From the NCBI GenBank assembly GCA_014376535.1, contig JACMRH010000315.1, positions 1 through 39,468 of the forward strand: 39,468 nucleotides of DNA, read 5' to 3'. Made by a program: the position numbers and the translations under genes. Origin of the DNA: Cytophagales bacterium. Lineage in GTDB: Bacteria > Bacteroidota > Bacteroidia > Cytophagales > UBA9547. The number at the start of each line of letters is the position of its first letter. The stretch's first letter is position 1. Under the pieces are notes generated by a model. The model did not search any database. It saw only the letters and a program-made list of their open reading frames with translations, and had not been told where the DNA came from. Of this stretch, positions 18,441 to 27,133 are shown piece by piece.

Positions 18441-18660
18441 GACGACAAAATTTAAAGTGAACAATAGTATGCCTCTAATTCAGACATGGATAAATTTAAC
18501 GTTTATTATATATTGTTGTTGTTTTATAATGTCTTTTTTTAAAACAAATTATAATTTTATAATGGTGGAAAATGGTTAGGGATTACGTATGTACAACAAT
18601 ATGGTGCAAACGTGGTATACAATTAGTAATTTTACTTTCGTAATTAAGGGTAACATAACA

Positions 18661-19617
18661 ATGCATTTTAAACCTATACTGTTTTTAATAATTTTCTCAT
18701 TACATATTTTGTGCCAAGCACAACCAGCCCCAGGGAATGATATGAATATTCCATATTTGGTAACGTTTGGAAAGGAAAGCGATACTAAGTGGGGAGACCA
18801 TGATTTTGTACAAACTTTTTTTGTGGAAGTTCCAGTCAATATCGGACAGCCATTCTACATCAGAATATTTGATCCTGAAGTTGGTGGTAAAATAGATGAA
18901 GCAAAAAATCATTTTAATACGCAAACAAGATTTAGCATTTATGGAGGCAAAGGAGCTGTTTCCGGTGTTGATGCCACAAAAGATTTGCCCGTGGGATCGA
19001 AACATACAGGAACTATCTTAAAAACAAAGGTTTTTTCGGTGGACCCCAAAACTGATGGTCAATGGTATTCATTTGGCCCTTTTAATCCCACTGAAGGAGA
19101 ATTAAATACAACAGAATATAATGGTTACATTTTTAAAATAGTGGCAGAAGGAATTTCAGGGGATGATGGAAACCTTTATAAATATTTCATAAGTTCTTCA
19201 GGGAGTGAGAATTCTGCCTTGGAAGGAGCCAATATCTTTACTTATGAGTATACTTTTCGGTTGTTTGATGAAATAGGTTCTATTTCACACATTTATCCAT
19301 TTGTAACCGATGATGTTGTTGCTGTTCACATTAAAACATTTGATTTAGATGACGACAGTTACATGAGATTGGTTTCGGTAGCTAAAAGAGGTGAGCAGAT
19401 TAAGGGTAGTAAGGAAGACCTTTGGGAAACAAGTATTCATAACATTGTTAAAGAAGAAAAAAAGACTTCCCTGGACATACAGATTATCAAGTCGAAAACC
19501 AAATCTAATAATAATATGGTTATGAGTATTACTAACCAATATGGGAAAAACATACCTTTTTACAATATACCAATTGGTGGCATACCAAAATATAAATACA
19601 CTATTAAAGTTAAATAA
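18661..19617 (+). CDS. Uncharacterised secreted protein co-transcribed with sensor kinase
   Basis: Signal peptide MHFKPILFLIIFSLHILCQA then PYLVTFGKESDTKWGDHDFVQTFFVEVPVNIGQPFYIRIFDPEVGGKIDE...; overlaps the next ATG (TAATG). Confidence 0.8.
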   Translation: MHFKPILFLIIFSLHILCQAQPAPGNDMNIPYLVTFGKESDTKWGDHDFVQTFFVEVPVNIGQPFYIRIFDPEVGGKIDEAKNHFNTQTRFSIYGGKGAVSGVDATKDLPVGSKHTGTILKTKVFSVDPKTDGQWYSFGPFNPTEGELNTTEYNGYIFKIVAEGISGDDGNLYKYFISSSGSENSALEGANIFTYEYTFRLFDEIGSISHIYPFVTDDVVAVHIKTFDLDDDSYMRLVSVAKRGEQIKGSKEDLWETSIHNIVKEEKKTSLDIQIIKSKTKSNNNMVMSITNQYGKNIPFYNIPIGGIPKYKYTIKVK

Positions 19618-22600
19618 TGAGGATACTTTCCTTAGGTGTAATTATATTTATTTTATGTGTTAAGGCACTTGCAAATGACTATCAGATAACCGTTTATACA
19701 CGGCATCAAGGGTTGCCTCAGGATTATGTTTATACTTTGTTGCAAGACCAAAAGAACTATTTATGGGTTGGAACAGGAAATGGTCTGGTAAAATTTGACG
19801 GAAAAACATTTTTACATTATAAAACCAGTAGTGGATTAAAGGAAGATTTTATAACCGCTTCATGTATCACTCCTTTTGGTGAAAGGATTTTTTCTCATTT
19901 CGGAGGAAATATTTCATCATTTTATAATGGCCAATTCAAATCTTACACCACTAAAAAGGTTACAACCGCAAGTATTACCAATATCATTTTTAGAAACAAT
20001 TTTCTTTGGGTTGGAACAAAAGAAGGTGAAGTTATGGCTATTCATAACCATAATAAATCTATTAAGAAGTGGCTTTTAGGGCAATACGAATCTGTTGAGT
20101 TTATTGATTCAACAAAAAATGCTTCTAATATCTTAGTTGCAACTGAGGCACTTATCTATTTATTAGAATACAATTCTACTAACAAAACTGAAAAAATTAC
20201 AAAATACCGGGTTCCAGATGGCAGTGGGATTAAAAGCATTTCCAGGTTAAATTCCCGTAAATGGTTGGTCGCTTCACAGGATAACAATATTTATATTCTA
20301 GAGGATTCTGAAAATGGTTTAAAATTTAGCAACCTCTCTATGAGTAAGTTTTCTGCCAATATTGGTTTTATACATAGCACCGGGAATAATAGGTTTTGGC
20401 TTACGAATGACGATGGTCTTTGGACCGAATATAAATATTTTCAAAACAATGCCATCCAAATTAGTACTGTAAAATTGCCTGCAAATTTTTCCCATATGGT
20501 TCCCAACTTAATGTTTGAGGATAATGAGGGTAATGTTTGGATAGGAACTTTTGGAAGTGGTTTAATAAAATTATCAATTAAAAGAAGCATTTTCTATTCT
20601 TTAGGGCCTCAATCTGAAACGAAAGTTAACTCAGTATTAATGTCCTCTTCAAATGACATCTTGCTCGGCACAAATCATGGAATATACCAATCAACACCTA
20701 ATCTTGGCAAGTTTTCTCTTAGGAATGTAAAATTAAATGATGGGGTAGTATCTATTTGTGAAGTAACTAAGAATGAATTTATCATTGCCACTGAAAACTC
20801 TGTTGTTTATCGATGGGATCCCTCTAATGACAAACTTATTAGCTGGACAATTCCAATTAGCGGACAAGATAAGGTAAAACAAATTGTTCGGGATAGGGAT
20901 AATAATATTTGGATAGCTACCTCATCAGGAGCAATTTTATTTGATGTTAAAAGAAAACAGTTTAGGATTTTTACTATGGAGGACGGCATGGCACATAACT
21001 ATGTCTATTGTGTTTTTCCTGATTCTCACGGCAGGGTATGGTTTGGAACACATAAATCTGGTTTATCTTATTATAATGGCAAAAAAATTATAACACTTCA
21101 ATCACCTTTAGATAATTCCGGTTTAGATATAAACTGCTTCTCTGAAGACAATAACGGTAATGTTTGGGTGGGTACTTCAGGTCAAGGATTATTCCTGATA
21201 GATAAACAGGATAAGTTTATAAAATTCATTTCTACAGCTGATGGGCTTTTATCAGATTACATTTATTTCTTTCAAAAAGACCTACAAGGAGCAACATGGG
21301 TAGGTCATAAAAATGGGTTAGAAAGAATAATAACCAATCCTCATAACAATGCTGTTATATCAGATTATTCTCAATACATAGCAGAAAAGGAATTAACACA
21401 AGCCACTTACCAAACTAAAGAGAGTAGTAACATATGGATAGGAGGGTTAAATGTGTGTATCCGATTCGATGTTAGTCCTGAAAATAAGTCTCCTATTGGA
21501 TCCTATGTTGATATATCAGATTTGAAACTTAATTATGACAATATAAACTGGAGTGAACGCGGCAAAATAAAATATCAAAATGAAATTCCAGATAATCTCA
21601 TTTTTAAACATAATGAAAACCTGCTAACCTTTACTTTTAATGGTATTTCATTTTCTTACAATGAAAAACTCCGGTACCAATATAAATTATCTGGATTTGA
21701 TGATAATTGGTCTCTTTTAACAGAACAGAATTTTGTAACTTATAATAAGCTGCCTCCTGGTTCATATACATTTTTAGTTAAATCACGAAATTATGCAGGT
21801 ATTTGGAGCTCTCAACCTACATCTTTGCACTTTCAAATTACACCACCATATTGGGAAACATGGTGGTTCAGAATTTTATTCTTCCTGATTTTAATTATTT
21901 CTGTTTATCTCTTTATTAAAATTCGAACTTCTACATTAAGGAAAAGAAACCAGGCCCTTGAGATTGAGAAAAATAAACTGGAAAATGAAATTAAAGAAAG
22001 AAAGCTTGTTGAAAGTAAACTGTTAAAAAGTGAGTTGAGCCTTACTAATACCAACCAGGAACTTAGCACACTTATTTACAGAGCTTCTCATGATTTAAGA
22101 GGACCGGTTTCTACTATTTCAGGTTTAGTTAATGTAGCCCACTTACATATTGCAGATAAAGAATCTTTGAATTTCTTCGATATGATCAATACATCCGTGG
22201 CCAGGCTTGATCAGATTTTAAAAAAGCTATTCTTAGTATCAGAAATAAAACAAAACGATATTATACCTGAAATATTCAGCATAAGAAATTCCTTAGAAAC
22301 AGTTATTTCCAGTTTTAAAAGTGAAATAAAGGAAAAGAATTTTAAAATAGTTTATAAAGGGGAGGACTTGAATTTTTGTTCAGATAAAAAGTTATTTGAA
22401 ACTATAGTCAAAAATATTGTTGATAATTCATTTACTTATAATCGAAAATCAGATCCTGAATTAATTGTTCAGATTACCAGGATAGAAGATTCTGTATTGA
22501 TAAACTTTTGGGACAATGGAAAAGGTATTAAATCAGAACACCAGATTAAAATATTCGACATGTTTTACAAAGCGAGTGATCTTTCTAAAGGAAATGGCTT

Positions 22601-22721
22601 AGGTTTGTATATTGCAAAAAATGCCATTCAATTGCTGAAAGGAGAGATATCAGTAAGCAGCAAAGAGAATGAGTTTACACAAATAAATGTTTCTATTCCC
22701 GAATATCAAAAAAAGAGTTGA
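19617..22721 (+). CDS. Sensor histidine kinase with two-component-regulator propeller, Y_Y_Y domain, TM and HisKA/HATPase
   Basis: Repeated LWVGTGNGL / VWIGTFGSGL / VWFGTHKSGL blades, Y_Y_Y (RYQYKLSGFDDNW...NYAGIWS), TM, YRASHDLRGPVS, NIVDNSFTYN, GNGLGLYIAKN. Confidence 0.93.
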   Translation: MRILSLGVIIFILCVKALANDYQITVYTRHQGLPQDYVYTLLQDQKNYLWVGTGNGLVKFDGKTFLHYKTSSGLKEDFITASCITPFGERIFSHFGGNISSFYNGQFKSYTTKKVTTASITNIIFRNNFLWVGTKEGEVMAIHNHNKSIKKWLLGQYESVEFIDSTKNASNILVATEALIYLLEYNSTNKTEKITKYRVPDGSGIKSISRLNSRKWLVASQDNNIYILEDSENGLKFSNLSMSKFSANIGFIHSTGNNRFWLTNDDGLWTEYKYFQNNAIQISTVKLPANFSHMVPNLMFEDNEGNVWIGTFGSGLIKLSIKRSIFYSLGPQSETKVNSVLMSSSNDILLGTNHGIYQSTPNLGKFSLRNVKLNDGVVSICEVTKNEFIIATENSVVYRWDPSNDKLISWTIPISGQDKVKQIVRDRDNNIWIATSSGAILFDVKRKQFRIFTMEDGMAHNYVYCVFPDSHGRVWFGTHKSGLSYYNGKKIITLQSPLDNSGLDINCFSEDNNGNVWVGTSGQGLFLIDKQDKFIKFISTADGLLSDYIYFFQKDLQGATWVGHKNGLERIITNPHNNAVISDYSQYIAEKELTQATYQTKESSNIWIGGLNVCIRFDVSPENKSPIGSYVDISDLKLNYDNINWSERGKIKYQNEIPDNLIFKHNENLLTFTFNGISFSYNEKLRYQYKLSGFDDNWSLLTEQNFVTYNKLPPGSYTFLVKSRNYAGIWSSQPTSLHFQITPPYWETWWFRILFFLILIISVYLFIKIRTSTLRKRNQALEIEKNKLENEIKERKLVESKLLKSELSLTNTNQELSTLIYRASHDLRGPVSTISGLVNVAHLHIADKESLNFFDMINTSVARLDQILKKLFLVSEIKQNDIIPEIFSIRNSLETVISSFKSEIKEKNFKIVYKGEDLNFCSDKKLFETIVKNIVDNSFTYNRKSDPELIVQITRIEDSVLINFWDNGKGIKSEHQIKIFDMFYKASDLSKGNGLGLYIAKNAIQLLKGEISVSSKENEFTQINVSIPEYQKKS

Positions 22722-22723
22722 GT

Positions 22724-23164
22724 ATGCATATGAATGAAATGAATGTGGCTTTAACAGAGCTGATAGACAAAAGGAACCATTTGGCTACATTGAGTTATTC
22801 CGACACAAAATACGATGAACTGGAAGAGGTTTTACATGAGCTAGAAGATGATTTTCTTGATGAATATGGAGAATACATGGACAAAGTGCTAACTCAGGTT
22901 CACGAGAAAAATTTTCCAGAATCAGATGTACTATCTCCTATAGCTTATCTGGCTAAAAAATATGCTGTTAAGAATACTCATCCTGATGGTACTGTTGAAT
23001 ATAACATCCCAGCCAAAGATGGTGTTTGGGTTGAAGCTTATGCTTATCCAAATAAAGACATCAGACTTATATTGCTCGCCAACCCTCCTAGATTAGTCAT
23101 GCATTTTGATAAGGGGATACAAAAAGAAGTTTGGAATGCAGATAAAGACCATGTTGTAAGTTGA
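22724..23164 (+). CDS. Conserved hypothetical small acidic protein
   Basis: About 146 aa, YDELEEVLHELEDDFLDEYGEYMDKVL...; immediately after the kinase stop. Confidence 0.75.
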   Translation: MHMNEMNVALTELIDKRNHLATLSYSDTKYDELEEVLHELEDDFLDEYGEYMDKVLTQVHEKNFPESDVLSPIAYLAKKYAVKNTHPDGTVEYNIPAKDGVWVEAYAYPNKDIRLILLANPPRLVMHFDKGIQKEVWNADKDHVVS

Positions 23165-23167
23165 AAA

Positions 23168-24304
23168 TCAAGATAGCCTGTTTTTAAAATTTTCATAATC
23201 GAATTTTTTAAGCAGGCTAAACCCCCCATTAGTTTTTATAATTCCAATTGAGGGGTGGGGAACACCATTAAAAGTACTGGTTTTTACCATAGTGTAATGG
23301 ATCATATCTTCAAAAATGACAGCATCACCTATTTGTAAATCATTTTTGAAACACCAATCTCCCATATAGTCTCCTGACAGACAAGTATTTCCACCTAATC
23401 TATATGGTTTGTTGATTCCGTCCGGCTCAAATGCTTCTCTTACTTTAGGCTTATAAGGCATTTCCAGACAATCGGGCATGTGTGCTGTGAAAGATACGTC
23501 CAGCATAGCTGTTGTTATTCCATGGTTTTCAACTATATCCAATACTTTAGAATATAAAAAACCAGTCTGCCATGCAAAAGCGCTTCCAGGTTCAAGAATT
23601 ATATTAACACTATATTTTTTCTTAAAATCCACCAATAGCTTTATAAGATGTTCTATATCATAACCTTGCTTAGTCATTAAATGACCTCCTCCCATATTCA
23701 CCCATTTGATTTGAGGTAAAAACTTTCCAAATCTTTCAGTAAATGCTGCCAGGGTTTTTTCTAAATCATAGGAGTTTGATTCGCAAAGCGCATGAAAATG
23801 TAAACCTTCAACGCCTTCCGGTAGCTTATCCCCAAATTTATCACAAGTAATACCTAATCTGCTTCCAGGTTCACATGGATTATACAAATCTGTTTCAACT
23901 TCTGAATATTCTGGATTAACTCTCAGACCAATAGATACCTTGCGTCCTGAATTTTTGATTATTGGATAGAATAAATTGTATTGACTGAGTGAATTAAATG
24001 TAATGTGACTGCTTTTTTCAATTATTTCATGAATTTCACTTTCAGAATATACAGGGGCATAAGTATGAGAAAGGGTTTTCATCTCTTCAAAACATAATTT
24101 TACTTCATGAAGTGAACTTGCAGTTGCACCATTTATATATTCTCTAATAATGGGAAATACACCCCACATTGAAAAGCCTTTAAAGGCCAGTATAATATCA
24201 ATATTTGCCCTTTCTTTAACAGACTTAATTAATTCAAGGTTTTTTCTTAATAATTGTTCTTCAAGAACATAGCATGGAGAAGGAATAGATTTGTAATTTT
24301 CCAT
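23168..24304 (-). CDS. nspC: Carboxynorspermidine decarboxylase
   Basis: PSPCYVLEEQLLRKNLELI, LHFHALCESNSYDLEKTL, WVNMGGGHLMT, LEPGSAFAWQTGFL; PLP fold III decarboxylase. Confidence 0.92.
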   Translation of the reverse strand: MENYKSIPSPCYVLEEQLLRKNLELIKSVKERANIDIILAFKGFSMWGVFPIIREYINGATASSLHEVKLCFEEMKTLSHTYAPVYSESEIHEIIEKSSHITFNSLSQYNLFYPIIKNSGRKVSIGLRVNPEYSEVETDLYNPCEPGSRLGITCDKFGDKLPEGVEGLHFHALCESNSYDLEKTLAAFTERFGKFLPQIKWVNMGGGHLMTKQGYDIEHLIKLLVDFKKKYSVNIILEPGSAFAWQTGFLYSKVLDIVENHGITTAMLDVSFTAHMPDCLEMPYKPKVREAFEPDGINKPYRLGGNTCLSGDYMGDWCFKNDLQIGDAVIFEDMIHYTMVKTSTFNGVPHPSIGIIKTNGGFSLLKKFDYENFKNRLS

Positions 24305-24400
24305 AAAATAAAGTAGGCAACAAAATTACTTGCATATCGGGATTAATGATGTTATTAATCTTTTTTTTAGTTCTTTCGTATCAAAACTTAACATAAGAAT

Positions 24401-25198
24401 ATGGCAGAACCTTTGTTAAAAGTTGAAACAATGGCTGATTACGCTGCAAAAGGCGAATCACCAGAAATATTATTTTGGGTAGGTTGTGCAGGATCTTTTG
24501 ACGATAGGGCCAAACGGGTCACATTGTCTATTGTAAAGATACTGAACCATTTAAATATAAAGTTTGCGGTTTTAGGAACAGAAGAAAGCTGTTCTGGTGA
24601 TCCCGCAAGAAGGGCTGGAAATGAATTTTTATTTCAAATGCAGGCTATTTCTAATATTCAGGTGTTAAACATGTATGCTGTTAAAAAAATAGTAACTGCA
24701 TGTCCGCATTGTTTTAATACACTTAAAAATGAATATCCGGATTTAGGTGGTAATTATGAAGTTATTCACCACTCTCAACTTCTACAAAATTTAATTGATG
24801 ATGGTTCTTTAAAAATAAGTGGAAACGAAGCTTACAAAGGAACAAAAATTACATTTCATGATTCTTGCTACCTGGGAAGGGCAAATAGCGTGTACGATGC
24901 TCCAAGGGTTGTTATACAAGCACTAGATGCTGATCTTGTAGAAATGAAAAGAAGTAAAAGTAAAGGCTTATGTTGTGGGGCTGGTGGTGCCCAAATGTTT
25001 AAAGAACCTGAAAAGGGTAATAAGGAGATAAATATTGAAAGAACTGAAGAAGCCTTGGCGACCGGGGCCAATATAATTGCAGTTGGTTGTCCGTTTTGCC
25101 TGACAATGATGCAGGATGGAATTAAAAATAAAGAGAAAGAGTCAGAAGTGGGAGTATTTGATTTTTCTGAACTTGTTATAAAAGGATTAGGGATATAA
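24401..25198 (+). CDS. (Fe-S)-binding CCG-domain protein (heterodisulfide reductase subunit B-like)
   Basis: FWVGCAGSFD, GTEESCSGDPARRAGNE, ACPHCFNTLKNEYP, FHDSCYLGR, GLCCGAGGAQMF, VGCPFCLTMMQDG. Confidence 0.9.
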   Translation: MAEPLLKVETMADYAAKGESPEILFWVGCAGSFDDRAKRVTLSIVKILNHLNIKFAVLGTEESCSGDPARRAGNEFLFQMQAISNIQVLNMYAVKKIVTACPHCFNTLKNEYPDLGGNYEVIHHSQLLQNLIDDGSLKISGNEAYKGTKITFHDSCYLGRANSVYDAPRVVIQALDADLVEMKRSKSKGLCCGAGGAQMFKEPEKGNKEINIERTEEALATGANIIAVGCPFCLTMMQDGIKNKEKESEVGVFDFSELVIKGLGI

Positions 25199-25232
25199 AA
25201 ACAAAAGGACTTACAAGAAGTCCTTTTGTTTT
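25199..25232 (+). terminator. Rho-independent terminator
   Basis: AAACAAAAGGACTT-acaag-AAGTCCTTTTGTTT, 14-bp stem with T-rich 3' arm. Confidence 0.85.
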
Positions 25233-25248
25233 AAAGAAATATAATTAA

Positions 25249-25578
25249 TTAAGCTTGTGATTTAAATGTTGCAAAGTGCACATCTTTCACATTAAGCATT
25301 GATTCGTATAATTTCAGGTTGTTTAAAGAATAGTAAATATTTTTACCATCTCTTCTTATTTTAAGAATTCCAAGATTTCTCATTCCACTTAAGTGATGTG
25401 AAACAAGAGATTGCTCACATTTTACTTTACGACAAATATCGTTTACGTTCATCTCTCCATTTTTGTACAAAAGGTGAAGAACAGTAATACGTGTTTTGTT
25501 AGCTACCGCCTTGAAAACTATGGTAAGTTTCAACGCTTCTTCCGATTCAGCTACACTTAATTGGGCAGTGGTTTTCAT
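25249..25578 (-). CDS. ArsR family winged-helix regulator
   Basis: VFKAVANKTRITVLHLLYKNGEMNVNDICRKVKCEQSLVSHHLSGMRNLGILKIRRDGKNIYYSL. Confidence 0.92.
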   Translation of the reverse strand: MKTTAQLSVAESEEALKLTIVFKAVANKTRITVLHLLYKNGEMNVNDICRKVKCEQSLVSHHLSGMRNLGILKIRRDGKNIYYSLNNLKLYESMLNVKDVHFATFKSQA

Positions 25579-25863
25579 TTTATTTGTTTTATGTGGGTAA
25601 ACTATTTGTAAAATAACCTTACAAAGATAAATACTTGATTTTAAATCTTTTCATAGTTAACAACTCAATTAAAGGTTTTTAATTAGAGGTTAACCCTTAT
25701 TTTATATTTTTTTATTGTTTTTAAGATTTAAATCACTTTATTTTTTATGCTTGTAGTAAATTATTTAAGATATTAAGTTAATATATAATTATTTATTATA
25801 CAGTATATTACATAACGCAATTATCTTATATTTTTATAATTGAAATTGTATAATATATTAAAC

Positions 25864-26979
25864 TTAATTTATTGAAAAAGGTTGTGGACTAAAACATAAA
25901 AAAAACACTACAAGAGAAAACCATCCCAATAATTTTCTTGTATTATCAATTTTTACTACTTCTGCTTGTGGGTGGTTCACTCCAAGGAACCTTCCAATTA
26001 CAAATCCGAAAAACAACCAATTGTGGTATCCTTCAACAGAAGGAAATAATAGAACCAGTAAGAATTGTAAACTAGCGATTACCACTGCAGCTAATAGCCT
26101 GTTTTTTTTGTCTTCAAAAGAACTATTCAATGCCGAGTAGAGGAAAAGAAGATATAAAGGAAGGGTAATAATCATTTCTTCAAATAGGATTAGAGGATTT
26201 AAAATTCCAATTCCAGCAAAAGAGATAAATAATATAAATAGGCCTTTAGAGATAAGAGCATGCTTTTTATGTCCAACCAATCCATATAAAATATGACCAC
26301 CATCTAATTGTCCTATAGGCAACAGGTTCATTGATGTAAAAAACAATGAAAGATAGCCTGCAAATAATATGGGGTGGTGCATTAATTCATAATGCGGTGG
26401 GATCAAGGAAGGATCAGCCACAAATTTTTCAAATAAGGTGAACAATAAATTATCTCCTAAATAGATTACTTCCCAGTTTGATGGTAATTTGTTTACATAA
26501 TCATGACCATATTGAAGAAACTCAGGAAAAATGGTAAAAATATATTCTTTAGATGGCAGGTGAGTAAACCCGTAAAATAAGACAATAAGTGCTGCAACAA
26601 AACCAGCCAAAGGTCCTGCGATTCCAATATCAAAATATTGTTTGTTTGTTAAATCTCTGGTTTTGATCCTTATAAATGCTCCCATTGTTCCAATACTGAG
26701 AAACAGACCTGTCCAGAATGGGATATAATATGGTAATGAAACATCCACTTTATGTTTTTTGGCGACGAAATAATGACCAAATTCATGAACAGTTAAAATA
26801 CCAAGAAATGGTATGGAAAAATACAATCCTTTTAAGATTTTATCCCAGTTAAGCCATTGGACGCTGTTATCAAAAATTAACCTGCCAAACTGCCATTCAG
26901 TTCCAGCAAGAGTAGTAGTAATAATTGTGACAATAAATAGGGATAATTGAATTATAAGAGTTTTGGTTTCTTGTTTCAT
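25864..26979 (-). CDS. Site-2 protease family (M50) membrane metalloprotease
   Basis: LTVHEFGHYFVAKKH zinc motif and NLLPIGQLDGGHI; multi-TM. Confidence 0.92.
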   Translation of the reverse strand: MKQETKTLIIQLSLFIVTIITTTLAGTEWQFGRLIFDNSVQWLNWDKILKGLYFSIPFLGILTVHEFGHYFVAKKHKVDVSLPYYIPFWTGLFLSIGTMGAFIRIKTRDLTNKQYFDIGIAGPLAGFVAALIVLFYGFTHLPSKEYIFTIFPEFLQYGHDYVNKLPSNWEVIYLGDNLLFTLFEKFVADPSLIPPHYELMHHPILFAGYLSLFFTSMNLLPIGQLDGGHILYGLVGHKKHALISKGLFILFISFAGIGILNPLILFEEMIITLPLYLLFLYSALNSSFEDKKNRLLAAVVIASLQFLLVLLFPSVEGYHNWLFFGFVIGRFLGVNHPQAEVVKIDNTRKLLGWFSLVVFFLCFSPQPFSIN

Positions 26980-27133
26980 TCCTGGAATTTCAACAAAAGT
27001 ACTATCTCATTAGTATTTTAACTATTCTTAAATAATTTACGGGTAATTACCTAATTTCGTAAATTACATGTCGTCAACTTAGCCTTTGACACACTCCCGT
27101 GCCATATTTAGAATTAAGTGTTAAAGAATTTTC

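Noticed and set aside
25681-25860. AT-rich block as a replication origin
   Set aside because: No clear DnaA boxes and no dnaA/dnaN neighbours; composition alone is insufficient.
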